Shown in pieces: positions 34,608 to 46,179 of a stretch of DNA of 64,000 nt. Location of the stretch: assembly GCA_014706295.1 (NCBI GenBank), contig JACSVZ010000041.1:1302001-1366000 (forward strand), read 5' to 3'. This stretch comes from Lycocorax pyrrhopterus obiensis (lineage: Eukaryota; Chordata; Aves; Passeriformes; Paradisaeidae). The notes below the pieces were generated by a model that saw only the letters and a program-made list of their open reading frames with translations, was not told the DNA's origin and ran no database searches. Each line of letters begins with the position of its first letter. The first letter of the stretch is position 1. The position numbers and the translations under genes were made by a program.

Positions 34608-34900
34608 CCTGATGAGCAGCGTTAATTGCAGCACTAATTACGGAGCTCCATTAACCCCACGGGGCCGGGCCCAGCTCCGACAGCGCCGCTTTTCCCTCTC
34701 TCCAAAATCTCCATTTTTTTTCCCCCTGCTCGGCAAAACGTCCGCGAGCGATTCCCGACGCCCCGCGGAGAGCGAGAACCTTCCCGTAATTGCCCGTCCT
34801 TCCCGGGGCTCTTAAAAGCTTTTCCGAGGAAGGGAACAGAGGCTCCTTGTCAGCCACGAGCCATTACCCGGCTGAAAGGATCCTCCCCTCCCTCGGCCGC
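34608..34900. promoter_or_regulatory. Candidate CNE
   Basis: GCGTTAATTGCAGCACTAATTA and CTCCATTAACCCC at 34618-34658 followed by a CpG-containing low-repeat stretch. Inferred. Confidence 0.27.
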
Positions 34901-35275
34901 CGCTTTTGGGGTTTTGAAACTTTGGATTTTCCATGATTTTCTCCTGGTGAGGCTCAGGGCAGCGCCGGGAGGGGATTTAGAGGATAATTTTAAGAATATT
35001 CGGTGTGGGATTCACACCCGGAGCCCTCCGCAGTCACACCAGGCCCGGGCTGGGCTTTCCCGGTGGGGATTCCAAAGGAGCTGGAGCAGCTCCAAGTGGG
35101 AATGATGGCGTGGGATGGCTCAAGGTCACTCAGCGCCATCCTGAGCATCCCACGGGGTTGGGAATGTCAACCAAAGGGTTCGGGATGCTGCCTTTGGAAA
35201 TGGGCTTTGGGATGCTCCGGGAGCCTCATCTGCAATCGTGGCCCGTCCCCACCCATGGGATGGCGGGGCTGGAAC

Positions 35276-35384
35276 GGCTCCAATCCAAACCTTTTTCCAA
35301 CAGCTCCAATCCAAACCCTTTTCCAGCAGCTCCAATCCAAACCCTTTTCCAACAACTTCAATCCAAACCCTTTTCCAGCAGCTC
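35276..35384. repeat. 26-bp minisatellite, four copies
   Basis: CAATCCAAACC recurs at 35281, 35307, 35333 and 35359, exactly 26 bp apart, each followed by CTTTTCCA(A/G)CA. Confidence 0.95.
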
Positions 35385-35404
35385 CTTCCTCGTGTGCCCA
35401 AGAT

Positions 35405-35485
35405 CAAACCGCTGCTGACTCACAACGCCTCATTAGCGATTCGCCGGTAATTAATTCATCTCTTGATGCTGCTGGGTCACTGCTG
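35405..35485. promoter_or_regulatory. Candidate CNE
   Basis: TGACTCAC (AP-1-like), CCTCATTAGCGATTCGCCGG and GTAATTAATTCATC. Repeat-free. Inferred. Confidence 0.27.
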
Positions 35486-35619
35486 GGTGATTTTCATCTC
35501 TGGATCAGCGCCGATCGCAGCCCCGCACCCCCAACCCTGCCAGGAATGCACCGAGCAGCCAAAAATCCGCATTTTTCCATGTTTTTTCCACATTTTTTTC
35601 AGCATTTTCCTGGTCCCCA

Positions 35620-35725
35620 GGGATGCTCCAACCCTGACATTCCCGGTCCCCGAGGATGCTCCAGCCCCAACGTTCCCGGCTCCAAGGAATGGTCCAACCC
35701 CGACCTCCCCCTTTGGATGCTCCAG
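35620..35725. repeat. Degenerate 36-bp tandem
   Basis: GGATGCTCCAACCC, GGATGCTCCAGCCCC and GGAATGGTCCAACCCC recur at about 36-bp steps, with a further GGATGCTCCAGCCCC copy just after. Confidence 0.75.
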
Positions 35726-37069
35726 CCCCATTCCCTGCTCCTCAATTCCCAGTGGAATCCTCTTTACGGGGTCAAGGGCATTCCCTGTACCCTTTTCCCC
35801 GTTTTTTGGGGGGTTTGGGATGGGAATTTCACTCTGCAAGAGCCTCAAGCTCTCCCCTCCTCCTTTCCCACCCCCAATTTTCCCTATTTTCGTTCCCTTC
35901 CTTTGTTCCGCCTCCTCTTTTCACACTTCCCCCACTTTTCTCCCCCCAAATGTCAGTGCAGGAGAAGAAAAGTTTGGCCCAAGAACCCGAAAGATTCAAA
36001 AGCACCAGGAAAAAAAAACCCAACCAGGATTATTTTTAACAGGAATGGGAACAATTCCCACCCTAATCATTAGCTGGGATTTTTTTTCCCACCAGGAACA
36101 GCTCCCAGGATGAGGGAGAGGAGCAAAACCAGCAAGGAAAGGGCAGATTTTCCCAGATTTTAATTGGATTTTCCCGCAAGGCTCAGCCGGACCCAGCTGC
36201 TCCTCCTGTTCCTCTGGAGCGGTGACACTTCCATGAATGCCCATTTTTCCCAGGAATTTTACTTTGGGCTGGGAGAGCCGCTGGCAGGGGAAGATTTGGG
36301 GCTCTGTTGTGGAGGATGATGGAATTGGGATCATTCCCAGATTTTCCCGGAGCCAGGCGGCCTCAATGAGCTCCCATCCATCCTGGATCCCTCTGGATCC
36401 CTCCATCATCCCTGGTATCTCCTGGATGAAAAGGAGCAGGATAAGGACAGCGGGATCCTCTCCGTGTGCTGGGAAAACGGGATGGGATGAGCACAAAGGG
36501 ATGGGGATTTGGGATGGGAGAGGCTGGAGGGGCCACAGCCCCCCCCAAACAACCACACTGCGCGTTCCCATGGAAATTCCAGGCTGGAAAGACATTCCCG
36601 GTGCCTGGAGATCATCAGGGATATTAAACCCCACTAAACCGGGATGACGCACTCCCAGTGCCTGGAATGTTCAACCCGAGCCCCTAAACCGGGATATCCG
36701 AGGGTTCTACATCCAAGGATCCCAAATCCAGGCGCATCCCTCCCTTCCCGTCCCCTCTCCCCCGTCCTGACCTCCCGCTCCCGCTTCTCCCGCGGCTCAG
36801 CACATTTTCCATGGGAAATAAATGTTATTTTCTCCCCGGCCGGAGCCCAATTCATCTTCCTGTCAGGGGGAATCGCGGCGAGAGGCCGGGAGCAGCAGCC
36901 AGCGAGTGCTTACACACGGAAAAATGGGATAACGCAGCTCCCAGAAATCCTCCCTTCCCTGGTTAATCAGCCTCGAACCCGGCTTGGCAGAGAATTTAAC
37001 CGGAAAAAAATTAAAAAATGGAATGGGAGGCGGAAAAAGTGATCCCGGTCCCCTCCCCGGCCCCTTTTT

Positions 37070-37225
37070 GTTCCGTAAGACCCCGGGAGATTTTTATCTT
37101 TCCATAAAGTTTTATTGGAGCTGATGGTGGGAGGGCGATCCAATTAAACTCCCCCTAATCCCGGGCTTAACTCCATGGCCCCGGTGGGAGATCAAGAACT
37201 GATCGAGGTGACAAATGAGGGGAGA
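37070..37225. promoter_or_regulatory. Candidate CNE
   Basis: TTTTTATCTTTCCATAAAG, GATCCAATTAAACTCC and GATCGAGGTGACAAATGAGG in repeat-free sequence. Inferred. Confidence 0.25.
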
Positions 37226-37624
37226 TAAAGGGGAGCGGAGCGGGAGGAGGGAGCACATGGAAAAAAAAGGGATTTAATTGGGAATGTCGGAACGCCTGGA
37301 ACTGGGGAATTCTGGCTTTCTGCAATGGGAGCCGGGAAAGCTGGAATGAAACATATCCAGGGATTTCCCTGCTGACGGGGGGGGGGCAGGGATGCCCCAG
37401 CTGAGCTAAAATAATATTATTAATAAATTCTTAATTCATATGTTGAATAGAATTGAAGTTTCTAAGGGGCTTCACTGGGGGCTCATCCCCCACGGAACGG
37501 ATCCTCTGCCAGAGCAAACAAATCCAGGGATGTGTTCATCAAACCACCCTGGATGGGATCCACGGCATTCCCAAATCCAGCAGCCCAGCCCCTCCTCATC
37601 CTCCATGGACAATGAAGATCAGGG

Positions 37625-37895
37625 AATCATGGAATGGATTGGGTTGGGATGGACCTTAAATCCCATCCATTTCCAATCCCGACACCTCCCACTGTCCCGG
37701 GTTATCCCAGCCTGGCCTTGGATAATTCCAGGGATCCAGGAGCAGCCACAGCTTCTTTGGGAATTTCATCCCAGCCCCTCACCAGCCTCACAGCCAGGAA
37801 TTCCTTCCCAATGTCCCACCTATCCCTGCCCTCTGGCAGTGGGAAGCCATTCCCTGTGTCCTGGCACTCCAGGCCCTCCTGCCCAGCAAATTCCC
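37625..37895 (-). repeat. CR1 3' fragment, antisense (first of two)
   Basis: AATCATGGAATGGATTGGG, CACCTCCCACTGTCCCGGG, AATTCCAGGGATCCAGGAGC and GAAGCCATTCCCTGTGTC. A second copy in the same orientation follows about 50 bp later. Confidence 0.86.
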
Positions 37896-37943
37896 GGTGT
37901 CCGGGGCTGTTCCTGCAGGACCCGCAGAGGGATGGGAAAACAA

Positions 37944-38112
37944 AATCATGGAATGGTTTGGGTTGGGATGGATCCCCCTTAAATCCCACCCACTTCCAAC
38001 CATGACACCTCCCACTGTCCCAGGTTGCTCCAGCCTGGCCTTGGACACTTCCAGGGATCCAGGGGCAGCCACAGCTCCTCTGGGAATTCCACCCCAGCCC
38101 CTCCCCACTTCA
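37944..38112 (-). repeat. CR1 3' fragment, antisense (second of two)
   Basis: AATCATGGAATGGTTTGGG, CACCTCCCACTGTCCCAGG, GACACTTCCAGGGATCC and CAGCCACAGCTCCTCTGGG. Shorter than its neighbour (truncated at about 170 bp). Confidence 0.86.
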
Positions 38113-38349
38113 CCTCACGCCCCAACCCCGCTCTCCAACTTTCCCATCAAACCCCTCCCCTCCAGCCTGACAGGGGGAAAACGAGGTGAATCCCCCCGGA
38201 CCAGTTCCCTGGGAACAGCTTCCCTGCAATCCACGTTCCTCGGAGCAGAGCTGAGCTTGGCCTTGAGCAGGAGCTGCTGCTTTTAATTCCCTTCCCACTG
38301 AGTCACCCTCCCTTCCCTTCCCTTCCCGATCCGAGCGCGGCACTCCAAC

Positions 38350-38475
38350 GCACCGCAGCTATTTTGACACACTGAGCAAATATCAATTAATTCGCCTCTC
38401 GGAGAGAGAGAGAGAGAAAAAAAAAGCCCACAAAACACAAAAAAAAAAAAGTAAACCTAGAAAAGAAAAGCTTAA
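38350..38475. promoter_or_regulatory. Candidate CNE plus AG/A-rich run
   Basis: CGCACCGCAGCTATTTTGAC, GCAAATATCAATTAATTCGC and a following (GA)n and A-rich stretch (38398-38450). The first half has homeodomain cores; the second is low complexity. Confidence 0.25.
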
Positions 38476-39109
38476 TTGAAAAAATCACGGGCCAGATTCG
38501 CAGCCTGGAATTTGCCAACAGCTCCGCTGTTCCTCAATTGCCGCGGATTTCGTGGCTCCCCCGAGGAAAAGATTTCTCTGGAGGAGCTGCGTGAGTCACC
38601 CGAGTCAGAAAAGGGAAAAAAAGGGGAAAAGAGGCAATTCCAGAAGGGTCTTGGCTCCCACTGGCTAATTCCGGATAAGGGAAGTCATGGGAGGACCCCA
38701 AAGCTTGGAATTTGCACCCCGAGGCTGCAGAAAAAGGACAACAATTTGGGCATCGGGGATGCTGCAGCCATTGGGTTCCTCCCCAAACAGCCCCAAAAAT
38801 CCCGAATCTGACCCAAACCTTGGGGTCCCAAGGAGATTTTGTGGGCACCCAGCACCTCCTCCTCACATCGCCCGGCAGGAGCTGAAGGAATTTAATGGGA
38901 ATAAACAACCCCCAAACCCTCAGCCCCCGCAGGAGGACGGGATTGAGTCAATCCGTGGCTTTGACTCACGGAATTATTTGCCGTTGAAACGCAATCAACT
39001 GACGAGCCCTGGCTTTGTCCGGGGGCTTTTCCTCCCCAAGGACGTCACAAAGGCTCCTGGCTCTCCTCCCAGTGGATTGTTGGAGCAGGAAAAGGCACCG
39101 GGAACAGAA

Positions 39110-39305
39110 TTCCAGAGTGGTTTGGTTGGGAGTGGACCTTAAATCCCATCCTGTTCCGCTGGCACGCCTTCCGCTATCCCAGATTATTCCAGCCTGGCTT
39201 GGGACACTTTCAGGATGGGGCAGCCACAGTTCCTCTAGGAAATTCTCACAGGGCAGATTTCCTCCCTAAAATCCCACTATCCCTGCCCTCTGGCAGTGGG
39301 AATCC
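39110..39305 (-). repeat. Diverged CR1 3' fragment, antisense
   Basis: AGTGGTTTGGTTGGGAGTGG, CCAGCCTGGCTTGGGACAC, GGGGCAGCCACAGTTCCTCT and CCCTGCCCTCTGGCAGTGGG. More diverged, with deletions relative to the other copies. Confidence 0.8.
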
Positions 39306-40082
39306 ATCCCCCCCATTCCGAGCCCAATTTGCCGCTAAACCCCTCCCCAAAAAAAAAAAATCCGCGGTGGGAAGAAGGGAAGAAAAAAATCCCCACACCC
39401 CGAAAAATCTGTTCACGCTTCGACACCCCTAATTAGGGCCACCCTTGGAGCAGCGCAGGAGGGATTCTGAATTCCAAGGAAAAGGCAGAACGTGCCAGAC
39501 TCGCCGTATTTTTAGCCGGCACAACCCCGCACTTCCCACCCCCCACCCTCCGCCCTCTGCTCTTCGCAGCTGCCCCGAGCCGGGAACGTCAGCGCTTCCC
39601 GAGCGAGAACGGGAGCAGGGAAAGGTTATCCAAGCTGTCAGGAAGGGTTTGTTCCCCTCTCCTGGAGATGGGAAAACAGCGGGATGTGTTCGGCGTTGGC
39701 GCTAACGAGGAGCGGGTCCTGACGCTGAGCGCGGGTGGCACCGGGGATGGCCCTCGGTGGCAGCAAATTCCCGCGGTGCCCGAACGGATTATCCCGAGTG
39801 TCTGGCGCTGGAAAGCCCCGCTTGGCGAATATTCCAACGTTCCAAGCGCGGCTCCGCGTCCCGGCGTCGTTTGTAGCCGCGGAGAGGGGAATTCCAATGG
39901 GAGGGTTGGATTTGGGATGTTTCCTCGCTGGGTGTTTGTGAAACACTGGGAAAATTCGGGGTCAGACTCCCATTAAATTCTTGTTCCTGAATTTCAGGAA
40001 TTTCGTCGCGTTTTCCCTTCGAGCAGGATCCCCCAGAGCTCGGTCTGGGGGCAGGAAATCGCGGTTCCGCGTCGCAATGGGA

Positions 40083-40205
40083 TCTTGGAGTGGTTTGAGT
40101 GGGAAGGGACCTGAAACCACCCCCAGTCCCATGGGCAGGGACACCTCCCACCATCCCAGGCTGCTCCAAGCCCAGGGACACGAGTCCAAGGAACAGCTTG
40201 GACAG
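40083..40205 (-). repeat. CR1 3' end, antisense
   Basis: TTGGAGTGGTTTGAGTGGG, AAGGGACCTGAAACC and CACCTCCCACCATCCCAGG. It lies about 90 bp from a sense CR1, so the two form an inverted pair. Confidence 0.75.
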
Positions 40206-40292
40206 GGATTTTGGGATGTTGAGGGATAAGAAGCTCAATCTGACCCAGAGATCCAACAGAGTCCCGGGATGAGCCAAGACTTGGAGTTGTTG

Positions 40293-40654
40293 GGGAAGAG
40301 AAGGATCCAGGGAGAGCTCAGAGCCCCTTGCAGGGCCTAAAGGGGCTCCAGGAGAGCTGGAGAGGGACCGGGGATGAGGGATGGAGGGACAGGACACAGG
40401 GAATGGCTTCCCACTGGGAAAGGGGAGATTTAGATGGGATATTGGGAAGGGATTCCTGTCTGTGAGGGTGGGGAGGGGCTGGGATGGAATTCCCAGAGAA
40501 GCTGTGGCTGCCCCTGGATCCCTGGAAGTGCCCAAAGCCAGGTTGGAGCAGCCTGGGACAGTGGGAGGTGTCGTGGTTGGAAATGGATGGAATTTAAGGC
40601 CCCTTCCCACCCAAACCACTCTGGAATTCCATGATTCCGTGATTCCATGATTCT
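40293..40654 (+). repeat. CR1 3' end, sense, with intact 8-bp tail
   Basis: Runs from the CCAGGGAGAGCTCAGAGCC segment through GGACAGGACACAGGGAATGG, CAGGTTGGAGCAGCCTGGG and CCCTTCCCACCCAAACCAC. It terminates in three 8-bp units (ATTCCATG, ATTCCGTG, ATTCCATG) at 40626-40649 plus ATTCT. This is the hallmark CR1 terminus and anchors the family call. Confidence 0.93.
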
Positions 40655-40942
40655 CCCTGAGTTGTTGACATCCAGGCTGCCACTCCTCCATCCCCAGCCC
40701 CACATCCCTTCTCCAAGTCCCGTTTTTCCAGGCACAACTCCCGGGCGCTGCTCCTGCTCCCGTTCCTGGATTTCGGAGCCCGTGGGCGGCCGCGATTTCC
40801 CAGCTTTTCCCACACGGCAGCAGGTGGTGCCAGGGAGGATAAAGGATAAATAGGGATAAATGTGTACACAGGAGCCTCTGGAATTCACTCGGATCCGGGA
40901 GCTCAGGCCTCCAGGAACTGCTCTGGAATGACATCAAACCCG

Positions 40943-41290
40943 CATTTAAACCTTTCCTAACCCATCCAGAATTAACCCCAGCACCAAACTCAGCATTTAA
41001 ACCTTTCCTATCCCAGCATTTTCCATCCAAAATTAAACCAAATCACCAAAAAACAGGATTTAAACCTTTCCTATCCCATCCAAAACTAAACCCAGCACCA
41101 AACTCAGCATCTAAACCTGTCCTAACCCATCCAGAATTAAACCCAGCACCAAACCCAGCATTTAAACCTTTCCTATCCTATTCAAAATTAACCCAAATAA
41201 CCAAAAATAGGAATTAAACCTTTCCTATCCAGTCCAGAATTAAACCCGGCACCAAACCCACCGTTTAAACCCGTCCTAACCCTGCCCCAT
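40943..41290. repeat. Minisatellite, about 51-bp unit, seven copies
   Basis: Each unit contains CATTTAAACCTTTCCTA, CCCATCCA(G/A)AATTAA and CCCAGCACCAAACTCAG. Alternate units carry the diverged half AAATCACCAAAAAACAGG, suggesting a higher-order pattern. Confidence 0.9.
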
Positions 41291-41309
41291 CCCTCCAAAA
41301 TGAAGCCCG

Positions 41310-41600
41310 AAAATCCAAACGCAATAATTAAATTAAAATCACCCCGACTCCGATCTCCGATTATTTCCAATTCCTTTTCCATTTGTGCTACCGGAGACTT
41401 TCTCTTTTTGTTGGGAATTAATTTGCTCTAATTTAGGGAAGCGTTTTTGATTGCTTTTGATTAAGTTTAACAAGCAGGGAGGAAAAAAAAAAGAAAAGCT
41501 GCAGCTTTCGACATCAAAGCAAACAAATCCTTGGGCTGGGTTTAATTAATAACGGCTGGCACTCCCCGAACAGGGAATTTATCCATTATGGAACAAGAAA
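41310..41600. promoter_or_regulatory. AT-rich island (candidate CNE)
   Basis: GCAATAATTAAATTAAAATC, GGGAATTAATTTGCTCTAAT, TTTGATTAAGTTTAACAAGC and GGTTTAATTAATAACGG. The longest AT-rich, repeat-free island in the window. Inferred regulatory. Confidence 0.3.
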
Positions 41601-41959
41601 TTCCGTGCTGGAATCATTAATCCACACGAAAACACGGCCTGGGCAAATCCGTGGATTTCTGAGAGGCGAAGGCGCGTGTTGGTTTAAAATCTGGGATTTG
41701 GGGTAAAGCTCAGGAGTTCAAAAAATGGGAATTTTCCAATGGAGAGGAGCAAAGCCCTCTCCTGAAAGGACAGAAATTCCCAGTTTTTCCTCTTCCCTGT
41801 GATATCCATGAATCCATTTTTAACTCCCAAAGTAGGGCAGGAGAGATTTCCAGGCTCAATCCTGCTCCAGACAGGAGCCGGGAAGCAAAAATCCCGATGT
41901 TCCAACACCTGTTTTTTTTTAGGAAAGCCTCCCGTAACCCAGGCTGGGAATCCATTCTG

Positions 41960-42015
41960 GGATGGATCCTAATCCGGGAATTGGATCCTAACCCAGGAAA
42001 TAGATCCTAACCCGG
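41960..42015. repeat. Three-copy short tandem
   Basis: GGATCCTAATCCGGGAATT, GGATCCTAACCCAGGAAAT and AGATCCTAACCCGG in succession. Confidence 0.85.
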
Positions 42016-42865
42016 CTTCTCCCAGGATAAGGCATGGAAGGCTCTGGAAGCTGCTCCTCTTAATTACCCTAATTAAAGGAAAAGCTGCCCCAAACGTTGG
42101 TTTTCCGTCATTCCCAAGGAGATTTGCGGATTGATCCCTTTGCCAGGCGTTCTCCGGCTTTTACCACCGGATTTTATGGATGGAGAGAGCAGGAAACGGA
42201 GGATGCAGGGGAATAAACGCTCAGGTAAAGGCAAATCCTGGGAAAAGGGAAAAGCCTCGGGCAGTCGGTGCCGATTCCAAGCACGTGGAATATTTACGGG
42301 CCTTGCTCGTGAGGAGCTCCGGAAACTGAGCGGAAGTTTTTTCCAGGGAATTTGAAATGGAGAGGGATGGAGGGCAGGGTTTATGGGGAGCCGCAAAACC
42401 GCGGCTTCCAGGAGTGTTGTCCCACCAGATCCATCCCACATCCCATTTCCGCCGGATCCGTGTTTCATCCCCCTGTTTTTCCCAACCTCCAGCCCAGAGA
42501 TCCCTTGGAATGCTGGGGGGACCTTTCCAAGGAGAGACCGAGCTCTCCCTTGGTTCTTTCCCTTTATTTCTCCCCCTCACCAGTTCAGCAGATGGAAAAT
42601 CCCTTTAAAACTTTCCAAGGAATCCCAACACCACAGCCAGGCCTTCCAAGAGGTTTATTCCCAGTTTTCAAACTGGGAAAGGGAAACCGTGGATCTCCTC
42701 GTGTTTTAGGAGCGGGAGCCTGATTTGGGAAGGCAGCTGGGATAATTTGGGATAAATCCCGGTAAATCCAAGGCTGTGGGATGCGGATGCCCAGCCAGGG
42801 GTCGAGGAAGGAATTTTTTATTCCACGCAGGGAATTTTTGGTGCTTTTTAAGTCAGGGAATCAGA

Positions 42866-42970
42866 GGGGGAGCGAGAACGAGGGGGGAAAAGTCGGGAAA
42901 GAGGGAATGGAAGGGGGAGAGAGGGAAGGAAAGGAGGGAGAAGGAAAAGGAGGGGGAAGGAAAAGGAGAT
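42866..42970. repeat. Polypurine tract, about 105 bp
   Basis: Almost pure A/G (GGGGGAGCGAGAACG, then GGAAGGGGGAGAGAGGGAAG and similar) with only a few pyrimidines. Such tracts can form triplex (H-DNA) structure. Confidence 0.88.
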
Positions 42971-43032
42971 TAACAAACAAACAAAAAAAAATTCCCAAAT
43001 CCATCCGAGCGGAGGCTCCAAAACAAATTAAC

Positions 43033-43046
43033 GTTGCCATGGCAAC
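43033..43046. promoter_or_regulatory. Perfect palindromic RFX X-box
   Basis: GTTGCCATGGCAAC is a perfect 14-bp palindrome matching the RFX consensus. It lies in a repeat-free block (43005-43115) with AACAAATTAACG before and GCGCTTAATTAAACACC after. Confidence 0.45.
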
Positions 43047-43137
43047 GGGGGGGTGTGTGGGCAGCTCCGAACGCATGGAATTAAAACCGGCGTCATGTTC
43101 AGCGCTTAATTAAACACCGCTGCCTCCCTGGGACACC

Positions 43138-43166
43138 GGGAATTCGGGAATTCGGGAATTTGGGAC
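43138..43166. repeat. GGGAATTC triplet repeat
   Basis: GGGAATTC, GGGAATTC, GGGAATTT in tandem. Confidence 0.85.
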
Positions 43167-44112
43167 ACCTCCACACTGCCGGCACCAAGAATGGGGATGG
43201 GAACGAGGCCAGGCTCGGGATCAGCATCCCAGACCCCCGGGATGAGAGCGGGGTTGATCCCAAACGCTCCGGGTTGCAGTTGGTGCTGGAGCTCCGGCCC
43301 CATCCAGGCACAGGGAGGGGCTGGGAGCAGATCCGGGGGGAAATTCCAAGATTTTTTCCCCTTCCCGCTTGCCGCCCACTTGATTTTCTCCAGGAGTGAC
43401 CACACGAGGTCATCCAGAGGACCCCGGGGCCGCTGGGCCGATGGAAACAGCGGAGCCCTTGTTCCTCCCGGGGCTCCTCAGGGATCATCCAGGGGGTGGA
43501 GGAGCCTCTGGAAAATGGTCCCTTTATGCCCCGAGGTCTGGGAATGAGGCTGGGAGAATTCCTGGATCTGGGGGATCCAACCCCATTTATCATCCCCGAG
43601 AAAAACAGGGACCAGGACACCGTGACCAGTTCAGCAGCAGCCTGGAGGGAATTCCCACTTTGGGAGCACTGGGAAGGAATTTTCCATGGCTGCTCCAGGG
43701 GCATTGGGAGCGGGGATGATGCTTTCGGGTTTGATTCCAGCGGGATCCATCAGCTTTTCCAGGCACGGGTTTGAAATCCGTGCTGGAGCCACCTGTGACT
43801 TCCCAGCTCCCGGCTTAATCCTCCTTGACATCCCGGCTGCTGCTTCCATAATGAACACCCAGACAGGGAATTAGGGCCGGGATTCATTTCACCCGCCGAG
43901 TTTAATTAACGGATGCAAAGATGCGGCACTGGAGCGGGAGGCAGGAATAATTCCCGAATAATTCCGGAATAATTCAGGAGAACACGGAAAAGGCTCCACG
44001 TGGGCCTTGCCCCGGCCATGACAGCAAAACCTCCCCCCGCAGAGGCTTGGGAGAGCTTTTCCTGGTTTTCCAGCCGTTTAAAAGGCACCCAAATCCAAGG
44101 AATTCGAAGCCA

Positions 44113-44226
44113 GGGGCTTGGAGCACCCTGGGATCGTGGGAGGTGTCCCTGCCCCTGGTAGGGGTGGGATGAGAGGAGCTTCAAGGTCTCTCCCAGCCCA
44201 GAGCATTCCATGATTCTGTGAATTCC
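44113..44226 (+). repeat. CR1 3' end, sense
   Basis: GCTTGGAGCACCCTGGGATC, GGAGGTGTCCCTGCCC, AAGGTCTCTCCCAGCCCAGA and ATTCCATGATTCTGTGAATTC at the terminus. Confidence 0.8.
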
Positions 44227-44544
44227 TCTCCTGGAAAAGGCTGCCGGTTGTGCCCCCACTCCCACTCAGGGGTAACATCCCAGCTGGCAGGGAACTCCTG
44301 CCGGCACATTCCATGATTTGCTTTATTTAACCCCGTGTGAATCCCGGGAGCTTTTCCTCATCTTCATGGATTTCTTCCCGAGGCCGAAGGTTAAACAGGA
44401 GAGCTTCCATGGATGCAATTTCTCCTGGGGTTTGTTTTTCCAAGGAGCCTCCAGGCGGGCGTTTTACTGGAATTTACTGGGATTTAAACCTCCTCCATGG
44501 GAAGGCTTGGTTCCACAAAGTTCTTGATCTTGGGAAGAACGAAT

Positions 44545-44806
44545 GGAATCCTGGAATGGTTTGGCTTGGAAGGGACCTTAGGGATCAGCCATTTCCAACC
44601 CCAACACTTCCCACTATCCCAGATTATCCCAACCTGGCTGTGGACACTTCCAGGGATCCACAGCTCCTCTGGGGATTCCATCCCAGCCCCTCACAGCCAG
44701 AGATTCCTTCCCAATATCCCATCCATCCCTGCCCTCTGGCAGTGGGAAGCCATTCCCTGTGTCCCGTCCCTCCATCCCTTTTCCAGCTCTCCCGGATTCC
44801 CTGGAT
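44545..44806 (-). repeat. CR1 3' end, antisense
   Basis: GGAATCCTGGAATGGTTTGG, AAGGGACCTTAGGGATCAGC, GACACTTCCAGGGATCC and GAAGCCATTCCCTGTGTCC. Confidence 0.88.
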
Positions 44807-45162
44807 GAAGAACCAGCGCTGTTCCCTCTCCAATCCCAAACAGCTGCAAATCCTCCCATCCCTCTCCCACATTTTCACTCCTTTTCCTTGGATTTTCAGG
44901 ACTTGGAGCTGCCGGGAGAAACCCAAGAACACCAAGACCCCCCCAGCTCAGCAATTCATTAATCCCAGTTTTCCAGAAAATTCTTTTCCCCCAGTTTGAG
45001 GCTCCCTCCTGACGTCTTCCCATATTTCTCCTACGAAGTTCCGCTATTTTTAAAACCCTCCCTAAAACCCTTTTCCTTCTATTTTTTCCTCCCTGCTCCC
45101 ACTGCTTGGCATTTCCTGCGAGGAGCGCGGGGACTTTTCAACCGCTCCAAAATCCTAGATGC

Positions 45163-45187
45163 AAAAAAAAAAAAAAAAAAAAAAAAA
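45163..45187. repeat. A25 homopolymer
   Basis: Twenty-five consecutive A. It may be a decayed retroposon tail, but no body was recognised upstream. Confidence 0.9.
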
Positions 45188-46179
45188 CCTGGAATATTCC
45201 CTTTGGAAGTGCCGGGCTGGGATTTACGGCCCCGGGCACAAGGGAGAGGGAATGAAAACACCAAAAATCCCTTAAGCAGCCAAAAATTCCTTAAGGAACC
45301 AAAATTCCCATCACCTCTGTCCCTGAGTGTTCCTGGTTGCTCCCAGGAATCCGGGCATGGACCGGAGGGAAAAGCTTGGGAATTTATGCGGAATATTCCA
45401 GGAGACGCTTTGCTCCCCAAAGAGGTTAAATTGCCTTTTTTTCCCTTGGAATTGCTGCTCCAGGCACGACTGGGAATGGGAGATTCCAGCCGGGAAATAG
45501 GAGGAATTCCTAACGGAATTATCCATTGTAATTTGAGGATTTGTGGGAGTTTTGGTGCAGGGTGGGAAGAGGCACCACAAGGTGACCTCGGGGACAAAAA
45601 ATATTCCTTTAAACGCCTCCAAAATTCCAAATTATCCGGCAAAAACCTCATTTCCCAGCAATTCCTCCTCGGAGCAAACTCCGTGACCTTCCCACCCTGG
45701 CTGATCCATCCTAAAAAACCCCAGAACCCTCTTTTTCCCCCCAAACCCAACATTCCAAGGACGGGAGGGCGATGCCAAGCTGGGATTCTGGAGCATTAAC
45801 CGCGATTTTCCCTCTCCTTTATCCCAGGAAGGAAAAGCTCTCCCAGGGAAACCTTGAGTGGATTTTTTTTCCGTTATTTTTTTATGCCACATCCCGGAAA
45901 AAAATTTGTGTTCTCAGCACTTTCTCCTATCGGGAAAGTAATTGAGTCCAAATGAAGAGGGAATTATCTCCGGAGTTAATTATCCATCCCGGCAGCCGGG
46001 GTTTTACAGCCCGGCATTTTCCACTTCCACACAAAGCACGGGAATTTTCCTCTCCTGTAATTAACGTGCTGGGAATGAGGCGGAGGAAGCACCAGGGGTG
46101 AGGTTTTGGGTGGAGTCTGGGAGATTTTGGGAATCTGAGTGGAGAGGGGATGGGAATGACTCCGAACCCTGGCACAGGG

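Noticed and set aside
39789..41030. 413-aa minus-strand open frame
   Set aside because: It passes through an inverted CR1 pair and the edge of the 51-bp array; the protein is repeat-derived.
45163..45187. A25 run as a processed pseudogene tail
   Set aside because: No cDNA-like body or target-site duplication is visible upstream.
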